Assembly (NCBI RefSeq): GCF_014648495.1 | Contig: NZ_BMRF01000024.1 | Location: 1 to 64,000 of the forward strand | DNA length: 64,000 nt | Source: Actinomadura cremea | GTDB lineage: Bacteria > Actinomycetota > Actinomycetes > Streptosporangiales > Streptosporangiaceae | Direction of reading: 5' to 3' | In this document: in pieces, positions 9,120 to 18,128 of the stretch | How positions within the stretch are numbered: the stretch's first letter is position 1 | How the letters are laid out: each line of letters opens with the position of its first letter | Position numbers and translations under genes: made by a program | Notes under the pieces: model-generated | Seen by the model: only the letters and a program-made list of their open reading frames with translations | Databases searched by the model: none | What the model was told of the DNA's origin: nothing

Positions 9120-10178
9120 GTGGGACTCGGCACGCGCCCCGACGGGCCGCTCCCCCTCCGGTTGCTGCCCTTCGCCGCCATGGCGATCATCTCCGTCATC
9201 GACTTCTCCGCCGGTCCCAGCGTCGGCTACCTGCCGCTGCTCGCCCTCGGGCCCGCGTTCGCCAGCCTCTTCGGCGGCCTGTGGCGCACCGTGTCGGTGG
9301 GCGTGCTCGCCCTCGTCCTGTGCACGCTGCTCGCCTCCTACAACGACGTCCTCGGCGCCTTCCGGACGAACCTGACGTTCGTCTCCATCGGCGGCGTCAC
9401 CGCGGCCGGGATGCTCGCCGCGATCTACCGGCAGCGCCGCGAGCGCGAACTCGCCGACGTGCGCAGCATCGCCGAGGTCGCCCAGCGGGTGCTGCTGCGC
9501 CCGATGCCGCGGCGCGTCGGGCCGGTGCGCGCGACCGTCCGGTACATCTCCGCGGTCACCGGCGCCCGGATCGGCGGCGACCTGTACGAGGCGGTGCAGA
9601 CGTCAAAGGGCGTGCGGGTCATCGTGGGCGACGTGCAGGGCAAGGGGCTGGACGCCGTCGAGACCGCCGCCGTCGTCCTCGGCGCCTTCCGCGAGGCCGC
9701 CTACGACGAGCCGGACCTGCCCGGTGTCGCCGACCGCATCGAACGCGCGCTCGCCCGGCAGCTCAGCAGCGAGCAGTTCGTCACCGCCGTTCTCGCCGAG
9801 GTCCACGACAAGGACGGCGTCACGCTGCTGAACCGGGGGCACCCGCCCCCGCTGCTGATCCGCTCCGACGCGTCCATCAGCACGCTCCACCCGCCCGAAC
9901 CGGCGCCGCCGCTCGGCCTCGCCGTCCTCGTCGACGACCCGGCCCCCACCGCCCTCGTCGACCTGGAGCCCGGCGACCAGATGCTGCTCTACACCGACGG
10001 CGTCATCGAGGCCCGCGACACGAACGGGGAGTTCTACCCGCTCACCGAGCGCGCCGGCGTCCTGTCCGCCGACGACCCCGAGGACGCCATCGACGGGCTC
10101 CAGTCCGACCTGCTCGCGTACGTCGGCGCGCCCCTCGACGACGACGCCGCCATGCTCCTGCTGCGCCGCCGCGTCTAG
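9120..10178 (+). CDS. Membrane-anchored SpoIIE-type PP2C phosphatase
   Basis: 352 residues. Four hydrophobic segments occupy residues 15-105; a short helical connector RQRRERELADVRSIAEVAQRV leads to a SpoIIE/PP2C domain (about 137-350). Metal-site motifs are visible: GARIGGDLYEA, VGDVQGKGLDAVE, LLYTDGVIEARD and DDDAAMLLLRR at the very end. Such proteins dephosphorylate anti-anti-sigma factors in partner-switching stress control, or answer membrane signals. There is no HAMP, GAF or PAS domain, so the sensor would be the membrane part. GTG start. Its stop overlaps by four bases the stop of the convergent oxidoreductase. No anti-sigma factor gene is nearby. Confidence 0.88.
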   Translation: MGLGTRPDGPLPLRLLPFAAMAIISVIDFSAGPSVGYLPLLALGPAFASLFGGLWRTVSVGVLALVLCTLLASYNDVLGAFRTNLTFVSIGGVTAAGMLAAIYRQRRERELADVRSIAEVAQRVLLRPMPRRVGPVRATVRYISAVTGARIGGDLYEAVQTSKGVRVIVGDVQGKGLDAVETAAVVLGAFREAAYDEPDLPGVADRIERALARQLSSEQFVTAVLAEVHDKDGVTLLNRGHPPPLLIRSDASISTLHPPEPAPPLGLAVLVDDPAPTALVDLEPGDQMLLYTDGVIEARDTNGEFYPLTERAGVLSADDPEDAIDGLQSDLLAYVGAPLDDDAAMLLLRRRV

Positions 10179-11095
10179 GGCTCGATGACGAGCTTGCCGC
10201 GCGTGTGCCCCGCGCGGCTGGCGTCGAACGCCTCGCCGACCTGATCGAGCTTGTACGCCCCGGCGACGTCCACGGTGAGCGCCTCGCGCTCGGCCATGTC
10301 CGCGAGCTCGGCGAGCTTGGCGCCGTCCGGCCGCACCCAGATCCAGTGCCCGCCGTGCTCCTCGACCGTGTTGTCGGCGACGGACGCGTGCCGTCCCCCG
10401 GGCGCCAGCAGCGCGAGCGTCGCGTCCAGTTGCCCGCCCGCGAAGTCGGCGACCGCGGTCACCCCGCCCGGCGCGACGTCCCGGACCCGCTCGACGAGCC
10501 CGTCCCCGTAGACGACCGGCTCGGCGCCGCGCTCGCGCAGGTGCGCGTGGTTGCGCTCGGACGCCGTCCCGATCACGAACGCGCCCCGCGACCGGGCGAT
10601 CTGCACCGCGAGGTCGCCCACCCCGCCGGACGCGCCGTGGATCAGCAGCGTGTCGCGGGGGCCCACGTCGAGCCGGTCCAGGGTGCGCTGCGCGGTCATC
10701 CCGGCCAGCGGCAGCCCGCCCGCCTGCCGCCACGCCAGCGTCGTCGGCTTGCGGGCCGCCGACCACGCCGGCACCGCGACGAACTCGGCGAACGTCCCCG
10801 CCCGCACCACGTCCTTGCGCGCGTACGCCATGACCTCGTCCCCGACCGCGAACTCGGGGGTGTCCGGGCCGAGCGCCCGCACCACCCCGGCGACGTCCCA
10901 GCCGGGGATCACGGGGAACAGCGCCTCCATCATCCCGTCCAGCCCGCCTGCCATGACCTTCCAGTCGACCGGGTTCACCCCGGCCGCCCACACCTCGATG
11001 AGGACCTCCCCGGGACCCACCCGCGGGTCCGGGACGTCGCCGACCTTCAGCCGGGAGTTGTCTGCGGCATAAGCCGCATACGTAGCAGCACGCAT
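10175..11095 (-). CDS. NADP-dependent MDR oxidoreductase, zinc-free quinone-reductase type
   Basis: 306 residues. The GroES-like N-terminal half (VGPGEVLIEVWAAGVNPVDWK) lacks the catalytic zinc ligands of alcohol dehydrogenases, and the Rossmann half carries LLIHGASGGVGDLAVQIARSRGA. This is the quinone oxidoreductase/enoyl reductase branch, which reduces activated double bonds with NADPH. The ATG at 11095 with AAGGGTG upstream is preferred over the GTG two codons earlier. It is the last of four minus-strand genes with gaps of 9 to 42 bases (HAD phosphatase, small membrane protein, PcfJ-like protein, this gene), a probable operon. The substrate is unknown. Confidence 0.85.
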   Translation of the reverse strand: MRAATYAAYAADNSRLKVGDVPDPRVGPGEVLIEVWAAGVNPVDWKVMAGGLDGMMEALFPVIPGWDVAGVVRALGPDTPEFAVGDEVMAYARKDVVRAGTFAEFVAVPAWSAARKPTTLAWRQAGGLPLAGMTAQRTLDRLDVGPRDTLLIHGASGGVGDLAVQIARSRGAFVIGTASERNHAHLRERGAEPVVYGDGLVERVRDVAPGGVTAVADFAGGQLDATLALLAPGGRHASVADNTVEEHGGHWIWVRPDGAKLAELADMAEREALTVDVAGAYKLDQVGEAFDASRAGHTRGKLVIEP

Positions 11096-11128
11096 GACCA
11101 CACCCTTAACCAGCAGGAACGGAAATAA

Positions 11129-13945
11129 TCACCGGTGGGCGCGGGACCACAGCGCGGGCCAGCCGCCGGGCGGCGGCCAGGACGCCGGGACGCGCAGGCC
11201 GTGTTCGGCGATCTCCGTCCAGAACACCCCGATGTCGGAGCCGAGTTCCCGCGCGTCGGGGAAGGCCCGCCGCCACGGCCCGTCCTCGTCGGCGAGGGTG
11301 GTGGCCGGGAAGCCGGGGACGGTCGCGCCGCGCGGCGCCGACACGGGAACCAGCGGGATCGCGGGCCGCGCGCAGGTCGTGTGGACGGTCAGCGCGCACA
11401 GCAGCGGCTCGGTGGTGCGGCGCCGGACGGCGCGGGCGACGGCGGGGTCGTCGCGGACGGCCAGCAGCCCGAGCGCGCGGCGGACGCGGCGGGCCGCGAG
11501 ATCGACCGCGTAGGCGTCCGCGAGCCCCGGGAGCCGGACGAGGCGGCGCAGGGACTTGGGCAGCGGCGGCTCGCCGAACAGCAGCGGGAGGCCGCCGAAC
11601 CGGTCGCGGAGGGCCGGGTCGAGCGCCTCGACCGCGTCCCGCAGCGGCCGGTGCGCCGTCGCCTCCCACACCCGGGCGATGCCAGCACCGTCCAGTGCGC
11701 GGGCGCAGTCCATCGCGAGCCGGTCGAGGCTCGACCGGCGAACCCGCACCGCGGCGGCGTCCGGCGTGGTCGCGGCGAGGGCGGCGAGCACCTCGAGCGC
11801 CGCGCCGTCCAGCCGGACCCGCTCGCGGAGCGCGGGCCCCGCCTCCTCGAGCAGGCGGTCCCCCGCGCGCCGCCGGACCGGACGGGCGAACGGCGCGCCG
11901 CCCGGCGGCCCCCCGGCGGGCCCGCCCTCGTCGGTGACCGCGGGCGCGGCGCCGGGGATCGCGCCGACCCGCGCGCGGAACGCCTCCGCGAGTTCCCCGG
12001 GGGGCGACTCGTTGAACCGCCCCTCGATCTGGCTCACGCACCATCCGCGGGCGGCGGGCTTGAGCGCCGTCACCTCCGCGTTGGCGACCAGACGGCCGCC
12101 CGGACCGTACAGGCCCACCAGGACGGACGTCCCGTTCTCGGCGTCGTCGGCGTACGCGGCGATGCAGTTGCCCATGTAGCCGGCCCATTCGGCCAGGTCC
12201 CGCGCGGTGCGCGCCACCTTGACGCGGTGGCCGCCCACCTCCGCGCCGTCCAACGAGGCCGGCGGCGCCGGGATCCGGAACTCGCCCGTGAGGGCCTCGG
12301 TCACGGCGTTTCCCGCCCACATCGCGTCGACGAGCCCGGACCACGTCCGGACGCCCTTGGGCGGGACCGCGCCGAACGCGACGAGCTGGGCGGTGCCCGA
12401 TACCGCCTGGGTGATCGACCCGTATCCCGGGCCCGTCTCCGGCTCGGGTTCGGGCTCGGGCGAGTACCAGGGCTCGCCGGTGCCCGGCTCGGCCTGCGCC
12501 CGGTCGTGTCCGAGCACCCGCGCGAGCGCGTCGATCAGCTCCACGTACCAGAGGAAGTCGCCGACCACCTCGACGGCGGCCGCGTCCCCTCCGGCCCCGG
12601 CGACCCGGTCGGCCAGCGGCTCCCGGGCGAGCATCCGCGCCGCCCACGGCCCGATGCCCTCCCACTCCCCCGGCGGACGGTCGCCGCGGTACCCGGCGCG
12701 GCTCCGCCAGCCGCCGAGCGAGACCTCCGCCCAGCCCCGCAGCGCCGTCGCGGGGACGCGCGTGTCGAACCGGTCGAGAGCCTCCACGATCTCCTGGACG
12801 ATCACTCGGGCGTAGTCGCGCGCGCAGGCCAGGCGCGGGCGAACGTACCCGGCGAGCCGCGCGTCGGCGGCCTTCCCCACCTGCCGGCGCAGGTCCCGCA
12901 CGTAGGCGCCGGGCCGCACCGGAAGGCCCGTCAGCCCCGGCACCCACCGCGTGTCGTGCACCGTCGCGTCGTCGCGCGCCTCGTCCACGGCCGCGTCCAG
13001 GACGTCCACGGAACGCGCCAGGCCCTCCTCGATCCCGTGGTCGGCGACCGCGACGGCCGTGCGCAGCAGCGCCGTCGCGGCGAGCGCGTCCCGGAACAAG
13101 CCGCACAGCACGATGTGCCAGTAGGCGTCGGGCGGCACCCACCGTGCGGCCTCCGCCATCGACGGGTCCGTGCCGAGGTCGCTCCTCAGCCACTGCAGGA
13201 CGCGTTCGTCCGCGGCATGGCGGCGGCGCGCGCGCAGATCCTCCACGCGATCCCGGCGCGACTGCGTCGCCCGGCGCCGCTCCCGACGCGCGGCGTCGTC
13301 CTGGTGCTCCAGCACCCGGGCCCACAGGTCCAGGACGAGGTCCAGCCTGCGGGGGCGCGGCACCGGTTCGAGCACGCGCCGCAGATCGGCGCCCAGCATC
13401 GACGGCGAGCCACCGGGGATCACCGGCTCAGGGGCGTCCAGCGCCAGCACGTCCTCGAGCTGCTCCGGGCCCAGCACGTCGCTCGCCGCTGACGCCAGGT
13501 GCAGCGCGTCCCAGCGCCCCTCCTCGACGGCCCGCGCCGCCGCGGCCCCCACCCGCTTCGTGGCCGACGGCCCGAACAGCGCGACCATGACCCCGGCCCG
13601 GTCCCCCAGCCGCCCCGTCCCCTGCGCGCCCACGGCCTTGAGCGCGGCCAGGGCCGCATCGCGCTGGTTCCCCCGGGCACCGGCCAGCAGAGCCGACCGG
13701 AACCCGCGCCCAAGATCGACGCCCGCGCCCGCCGCCACGGCGCCGCCGTCCGCCACCAGCAGCCGCAGCGCCGCGACGGCGCACCGCACATCGTCCTCGC
13801 CGGCGTCCTCGGGCCCGAGCGCGACCGGGGCGCCGGGCGGGTCCGCCCCGTCGACCCTCTCGGGCCCGCAAGCCCCCGGCGTCCACGCGCACCGCTCCGC
13901 GGCCACCACGCCGCCCGCCAACCGGATGTTCATCACCGCCATCAT
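11129..13945 (-). CDS. Large PcfJ-like protein of unknown function
   Basis: About 938 residues, mostly helical and Ala/Arg/Asp-rich, without signal or membrane segment. The recognisable part is around residues 570-650: HRVKVARTARDLAEWAGYMG, then NCIAAYADDAENGTSVLVGL, and later WCVSQIEGRFNESPP. The spacing of the N-C-I/V-Y-G and Q-x-x-G-x-x-N positions matches PcfJ-like proteins, first noted on a conjugative plasmid but with no known biochemical role. The N-terminal 500 residues look like helical repeats. Several in-frame ATGs compete for the start (13969, 13945, 13942, 13933); 13945 is a compromise since no clear ribosome site is visible. It lies between a small membrane protein and an oxidoreductase gene. 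Confidence 0.65.
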   Translation of the reverse strand: MMAVMNIRLAGGVVAAERCAWTPGACGPERVDGADPPGAPVALGPEDAGEDDVRCAVAALRLLVADGGAVAAGAGVDLGRGFRSALLAGARGNQRDAALAALKAVGAQGTGRLGDRAGVMVALFGPSATKRVGAAAARAVEEGRWDALHLASAASDVLGPEQLEDVLALDAPEPVIPGGSPSMLGADLRRVLEPVPRPRRLDLVLDLWARVLEHQDDAARRERRRATQSRRDRVEDLRARRRHAADERVLQWLRSDLGTDPSMAEAARWVPPDAYWHIVLCGLFRDALAATALLRTAVAVADHGIEEGLARSVDVLDAAVDEARDDATVHDTRWVPGLTGLPVRPGAYVRDLRRQVGKAADARLAGYVRPRLACARDYARVIVQEIVEALDRFDTRVPATALRGWAEVSLGGWRSRAGYRGDRPPGEWEGIGPWAARMLAREPLADRVAGAGGDAAAVEVVGDFLWYVELIDALARVLGHDRAQAEPGTGEPWYSPEPEPEPETGPGYGSITQAVSGTAQLVAFGAVPPKGVRTWSGLVDAMWAGNAVTEALTGEFRIPAPPASLDGAEVGGHRVKVARTARDLAEWAGYMGNCIAAYADDAENGTSVLVGLYGPGGRLVANAEVTALKPAARGWCVSQIEGRFNESPPGELAEAFRARVGAIPGAAPAVTDEGGPAGGPPGGAPFARPVRRRAGDRLLEEAGPALRERVRLDGAALEVLAALAATTPDAAAVRVRRSSLDRLAMDCARALDGAGIARVWEATAHRPLRDAVEALDPALRDRFGGLPLLFGEPPLPKSLRRLVRLPGLADAYAVDLAARRVRRALGLLAVRDDPAVARAVRRRTTEPLLCALTVHTTCARPAIPLVPVSAPRGATVPGFPATTLADEDGPWRRAFPDARELGSDIGVFWTEIAEHGLRVPASWPPPGGWPALWSRAHR

Positions 13946-13987
13946 CACCCGGCCCCGCCGCCCGCCCAACCGATTTTCGTCAGGGCA

Positions 13988-14302
13988 TCATGGGCGCGGG
14001 CTCGAATTCATCGGAAAGAACCGCTCCGACAAGGCCATCCATGACGCGAACGCCAGATACCCCGTCTCGAAGGCGACGAGATCGCGATCCCAGCGGGCCT
14101 CTGCCTTCCCCTTCCGCGCCAGCTGCAACAGCACGACGCCACCGGCCAGGTTGAAGCCCGCCCAGACGCCATTGGCGACGGGCCCCGATTCCCGTCCGGC
14201 CAGCGGCGTCATGTGCCGGCGCCCGCTGACGGCGGTGGCGATGTGCGGAGCACTGTTGGCGACGAGCATTCCAGCGAAACACGACTGCACACGCGACTTC
14301 AT
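13988..14302 (-). CDS. Small integral membrane protein, unknown
   Basis: 104 residues with three probable membrane segments (about 5-28, 45-63 and 76-93). A conserved-looking loop, GRRHMTPLAGRESGPVANGVWAG, joins the first two. The RRHMTPL..R.SG.V.N..W..FN pattern recalls short uncharacterised actinobacterial membrane proteins. It starts nine bases after the end of the HAD gene and ends just before the PcfJ-like gene, so it is probably co-transcribed with both. No function can be given. Confidence 0.6.
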   Translation of the reverse strand: MKSRVQSCFAGMLVANSAPHIATAVSGRRHMTPLAGRESGPVANGVWAGFNLAGGVVLLQLARKGKAEARWDRDLVAFETGYLAFASWMALSERFFPMNSSPRP

Positions 14303-14311
14303 CCGGCGATG

Positions 14312-14968
14312 CTATTGCAGCGGGCTCTCCTCCAGATTCGCGAGCAGATCCCGGGGACCGTCGTAAACGGCGACGGCCCCCGCGCTTTCCAGTTCGTCGC
14401 GCGCCCACCCGCCGGTGAGCACGCCGACGCACGGCACCCCGACCCGTCCGGCGGCCTCCACGTCCCACGCGGTGTCCCCCACGAACACGGCCCGTCCCGC
14501 GGGCACCCCCGCACGTTCGAGCGCCAGCTCCACGAGGTCCGGCGCGGGCTTGCTCTGCCCGACCTCCGACGCCGACGTCGCCTCGTCGATCGCGTCCTCC
14601 GCGTCCAGCGCCGCTCGCAGCGCCCGCATCTCCGGTTCGGCGGCCGAACTCGCGAGCACCACCCGCTTGCCCCGCTCCTTGCAGGCCCGCAGCAGGCCCG
14701 CCGCCCCGTCGAACGCCTGCAGCCGCCCCCGGTACTGCGCGTACAAGGCCGTGTGCGCGTCCCGCATCGCATCGTCGGCGTCCCGGTCGCGCCCGTCCGG
14801 AAGCACATGGTCGAGCAGTTTGTCGGACCCCATGCCGATCGCCCGATGGATCCTCGCCATCGCGACCGCGTGCCCCTGCTGCCGGAACGCCTCCCACCAC
14901 GTGACGGCATGCAGGTACGTGGTGTCGACGAGCGTCCCGTCCACGTCGAACAGCACCGCATCGATCAT
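14312..14968 (-). CDS. HAD-family phosphatase
   Basis: 218 residues. Motif I is DVDGTLVDT (nucleophile Asp8), motif II is VLASSAAEPE, motif III includes SKPAPDL, and motif IV is FVGDTAWDVEAAGRVG. The helical cap sits after motif I (residues about 15-80), so this is a C1-cap HAD like beta-phosphoglucomutase or phosphoglycolate phosphatase. It should hydrolyse a small phosphorylated metabolite in the cytoplasm. First gene of a probable four-gene minus-strand operon. Confidence 0.88.
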   Translation of the reverse strand: MIDAVLFDVDGTLVDTTYLHAVTWWEAFRQQGHAVAMARIHRAIGMGSDKLLDHVLPDGRDRDADDAMRDAHTALYAQYRGRLQAFDGAAGLLRACKERGKRVVLASSAAEPEMRALRAALDAEDAIDEATSASEVGQSKPAPDLVELALERAGVPAGRAVFVGDTAWDVEAAGRVGVPCVGVLTGGWARDELESAGAVAVYDGPRDLLANLEESPLQ

Positions 14969-15412
14969 TTCGGTGCCCTACCCGTCAGCCCCCGCCCCAC
15001 GCCGCCCTGCCGGCTTCTCGAGAAGCAGGGCCGTGACCAAGCCCGGTCCCGCCGGCGGGTCCGGCGTCCCGAGGGGCGCGATCGGGGACGTGCCCGTGGT
15101 CGGCGACGAGCACGACGGGGTGCCTGCGAGAGGAACCGGCACCGTCCCCAACGACCGGGGATCGGAACGCGCGGCGAAGGAACGCGCCCGAGCGAGCTTG
15201 GCGTCGCCCCGGAACCGACCTGGGCGCCCGAGGTGAGGGTGTGCCGCGCATGCCCGCACATCGGGTGAAACTTCCCCACTCATTCCAATACCGTTTCCTC
15301 ACGGTAACGATCGGACTGCGCTGTGCCTTTCGGCGGATCCCGGGGCTGGATGGCGGCAAATCGTCGGTGCATCATCGTCGACTGCCCATCAACCAGCAGG
15401 AGAGGTCGATCC
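14969..15412. other. 444-base gap between HAD gene and BCCT transporter, no supported gene
   Basis: No reading frame with convincing codon use. The half nearest the transporter is less GC-rich and contains an inverted repeat, TACCGT-N6-ACGGTA, at 15289-15306, about 107 bases before the transporter start, a possible osmotic or regulatory site. The minus frame contains a short stretch, VVLVADHGHVPD, that faintly recalls alkaline-phosphatase-superfamily proteins, but nothing around it extends the match. Confidence 0.4.
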
Positions 15413-17140
15413 ATGACGGAACCCCCCAACGGCGGTACCGAGACGAGAGGTGACCCGAGGTCACCGCACGCGGGTGAGGGCGGGCTCGGCAGGGCGGCAC
15501 GCAGACTCGGTCTGCACACGGACCCGATCATCTTCTTCGTCTCGGCCGGGCTGATGATCCTGTTCCTGGTGCTGGTACTGGCGCTCCCCGGTCCGATCAA
15601 CGACGTGTTCACCTCCGGCCGCGACTGGATCGTCACCAACCTGGGCTGGTTCTTCATTCTCGGGGTGACCGCCTGGCTGATCTTCCTGGTGTGGGTCGCG
15701 ATCAGTCGGTACGGCAACCTGCGGCTCGGCGGCGACGACTCGCGGCCCGAGTACGGGAACCTCTCGTGGTTCGCGATGCTGTTCGCCGGCGGCATCGGCA
15801 CCGTGCTGATGTTCTGGGGCGTCGCCGAGCCGATCTCGCACTTCGCCGGTCCTCCCATGGCCGACGTGGCGCCCTACTCGGTCGAGGCCTCGAAAGAGGC
15901 GATGAACTTCTCGCTGTACCACCTGAGCCTGCACACCTGGGCGATCTTCACTCTGCCCGGGCTCGCGTTCGGCTTCTTCATCTACCGGTACAACCTGCCG
16001 CTGCGGGTCAGCTCGGTCTTCTACCCCTTCCTGAAGGACCGGATCCACGGCCCGATCGGGCGGACGATCGACATCTTCGCCGTCCTCGGCACCCTGTTCG
16101 GCCTGGCGGTGTCGCTGGGCCTGGGGACCTCGCAGATCGCGGCCGGACTCGAGGTGCTGACACCGCTGCCCAACAGCGTCGGCACCCGGGTGATGGTGAT
16201 CACCGTGCTCACCGTCGTCGCGGTGGGCTCCATCGTGGTCGGCCTGGACAAGGGCGTTAAGCGGCTCTCGAACCTCAACATCCTGATGGCCGTCGGGTTG
16301 ATGATCTTCGTGCTCCTCTTCGGCGAGACGGTCTTCCTGTTCCGGCAGATCTTCGAGAGCACGGGCCGGTACCTCGAGAGCATCGTCGGGCTGTCGCTGT
16401 GGAACGACGCGATGGCCGGCTTCACCAAGGACGGCGGCTGGGGCTGGCAGGGCGGCTGGACCGTCTTCTACTGGGCCTGGACCGTCACCTGGGCGCCGTT
16501 CATGGGCGTCTTCCTGGCGCGCATCTCCAAGGGCCGCACCATCCGCCAGTTCGTCGGCGGCGTCCTGCTCGCGCCGTCGATGTTCACCGTCGTGTGGTTC
16601 GCCATCTTCGGCTGGTCGGCCATGCGCATCGACGGCATCGGCGGCGACGGCGGCGAGCTGACCCGTGAGGTGGTCACCGAAGGGCAGGTCCCGCTGGCGA
16701 TGTTCGAGTTCTTCTCGAACTTCCCGGCGACGACCCTCATCCAGGGCATCGCCGTCGTCGTGGTGGCGCTGTTCTTCGCGACGTCCTCGGACTCGGCCTC
16801 GCTGGTCGTGGACATGCTGTGCTCCGGCGACGAGGACGCCGGCCCGGTGCGGCAGCGGGTGTTCTGGGGCGTCGCCGAAGGCACCCTGGCGGCCTCGCTG
16901 ATCGTGCTCGGCGGCGACAAGGCGCTGGAAGCCCTGCAGCAGGTCATCACCGTGATCGGGCTACCGATCTTCATCCTGGTCTGCCTCATGGTGTTCGCCC
17001 TGCTCAAGGGGCTGAAGCAGGAGTCGCACGCCGTGTACGCCGCGCAGTTCAAGGAGCTGCAGCGGCGTGCCCGGATGGAGCCCGAGGGCGAGCCGAAGGC
17101 GGAGCCGTCCACCGAGGACGTCGCCGTCCAGAAGTCCTGA
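15413..17140 (+). CDS. BCCT-family betaine/carnitine/choline transporter
   Basis: 575 residues with 12 predicted membrane helices and hydrophilic tails (about 38 residues N-terminal, about 45 C-terminal, the latter Glu/Lys-rich as in osmosensing BetP). The family hallmarks are GGIGTVLMFWGVAEPISHF on TM3, whose Gly-rich stretch coordinates sodium and substrate, and the signature region WAWTVTWAPFMGVFLARISKGRT on TM8. It imports trimethylammonium compounds with sodium or protons. AGGAGAGG lies eight bases ahead of the ATG at 15413. Single gene, closed by a bidirectional hairpin. Confidence 0.93.
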   Translation: MTEPPNGGTETRGDPRSPHAGEGGLGRAARRLGLHTDPIIFFVSAGLMILFLVLVLALPGPINDVFTSGRDWIVTNLGWFFILGVTAWLIFLVWVAISRYGNLRLGGDDSRPEYGNLSWFAMLFAGGIGTVLMFWGVAEPISHFAGPPMADVAPYSVEASKEAMNFSLYHLSLHTWAIFTLPGLAFGFFIYRYNLPLRVSSVFYPFLKDRIHGPIGRTIDIFAVLGTLFGLAVSLGLGTSQIAAGLEVLTPLPNSVGTRVMVITVLTVVAVGSIVVGLDKGVKRLSNLNILMAVGLMIFVLLFGETVFLFRQIFESTGRYLESIVGLSLWNDAMAGFTKDGGWGWQGGWTVFYWAWTVTWAPFMGVFLARISKGRTIRQFVGGVLLAPSMFTVVWFAIFGWSAMRIDGIGGDGGELTREVVTEGQVPLAMFEFFSNFPATTLIQGIAVVVVALFFATSSDSASLVVDMLCSGDEDAGPVRQRVFWGVAEGTLAASLIVLGGDKALEALQQVITVIGLPIFILVCLMVFALLKGLKQESHAVYAAQFKELQRRARMEPEGEPKAEPSTEDVAVQKS

Positions 17141-17153
17141 CCGGTCCGCCCGT

Positions 17154-17185
17154 TCCGTCCCCGGGGCCAGGTCCCCGGGGACGGA
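17154..17185. terminator. Bidirectional hairpin between convergent genes
   Basis: Arms 17154-17166 and 17173-17185 pair perfectly over 13 bases with a six-base loop. It sits between the BCCT stop at 17140 and the convergent hydrolase stop at 17201, so it can serve both. Confidence 0.75.
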
Positions 17186-17200
17186 GGCCCGCCGGGGGCG

Positions 17201-18073
17201 TCAGCGGGTCAGGAGGTCCCGGAGGGCCCTGGCGACCTCGGCGGGGGCCTCCTCGGCCATGAAGTGGCCCCACGGGACGGTCGCGTGGACGAGGTCGGAC
17301 GCCCAGGGCCGCCAGAGGGCCTCGGCGTCGTAGCCGAGGGCGGCGCCCCAGTCCTGCTGCAGGACGGTGACGGGCATCGCGAGGCGGGTGCCGGCGTCGC
17401 GGTCGGCCTGGTCGTGGGCGACGTCGATGCCCGCGGACGCACGGTAGTCGGCGACGATCGAGGGGATCGCGGCGCGGCAGGCGGCCAGGTAGGCGGCGCG
17501 GACGTCGGCGGGGATCGCGTCCGGGGAGCCGGCCCACAGGTCGAGGAAGTGGCCGAAGAACGCGTCGGGGGCGCCGGCGATCAGCTGCTCGGGGAGGCCG
17601 GGCGGCTGGGCCATCAGGTAGAGGTGGAAGCCGACGGCGGCGCTGACGCCGTGCATCGCGTCCCACATGTCGAGCGTGGGCAGGACATCGAGGGTCGCCA
17701 GGTGCGTGACGGTGCCGGGGTGGTCGAGGCCCGCGCGGAACGCGACGAGGGCGCCGCGGTCGTGGCCCGCGAGCGCGAAGCGCTCGTGGCCGAGGGCGCG
17801 GGCGAGGGCGACGACGTCGGCGGCCATCGTGCGGTTCGAGTAGGTGTCCTCGGAGGTCTCGGCGGGCTTGTCGCTGTCGCCGTAGCCGCGCAGGTCGGGG
17901 ACGATGACCGTGTGGTCGGCGGCGAGGGAGGCGGCGACGTGCCGCCACATCAGGTGCGTCTGCGGGAAGCCGTGCAGGAGGACGATCGGGCTGCCGGTGC
18001 CCCCGACGGCGGCGTTCAGATGGACGCCGCCGGCGACGGCGACGCGGTGGTAGTCGAAGCCTTCGATCTTCAC
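17201..18073 (-). CDS. Alpha/beta hydrolase, haloacetate-dehalogenase/epoxide-hydrolase type
   Basis: 290 residues. Oxyanion motif HGFPQTH (34-40), nucleophile elbow AGHDRGA with Asp105, the acid-like Asp129 in LDVLPT, and catalytic His in PWGHFMAEEAP near the end. The layout AQPPGLPEQLIAG, DYRASAG...HD, and LWRPWASDL closely follows fluoroacetate dehalogenase. However, the second Arg of its DRGxR motif is Leu here, and the Trp after the cap His is Leu (FHLYLMAQP), so fluoride binding is unlikely. Hydrolysis of a haloacid, epoxide or ester is possible. It is divergent from a SARP regulator with a 55-base gap. Confidence 0.85.
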   Translation of the reverse strand: MKIEGFDYHRVAVAGGVHLNAAVGGTGSPIVLLHGFPQTHLMWRHVAASLAADHTVIVPDLRGYGDSDKPAETSEDTYSNRTMAADVVALARALGHERFALAGHDRGALVAFRAGLDHPGTVTHLATLDVLPTLDMWDAMHGVSAAVGFHLYLMAQPPGLPEQLIAGAPDAFFGHFLDLWAGSPDAIPADVRAAYLAACRAAIPSIVADYRASAGIDVAHDQADRDAGTRLAMPVTVLQQDWGAALGYDAEALWRPWASDLVHATVPWGHFMAEEAPAEVARALRDLLTR

Positions 18074-18128
18074 GGTGAGCTCCTTCGTTCGGTGTGCCTC
18101 CAGGTTGGGTCGTGCGAATGAGCAAACG

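Noticed and set aside
14985..15359. Minus-strand frame with VVLVADHGHVPD, faintly like PglZ or alkaline phosphatase proteins of defence systems.
   Set aside because: Only about 12 residues fit; no ATP-binding, methylase or other defence gene is nearby, and base use does not look coding.
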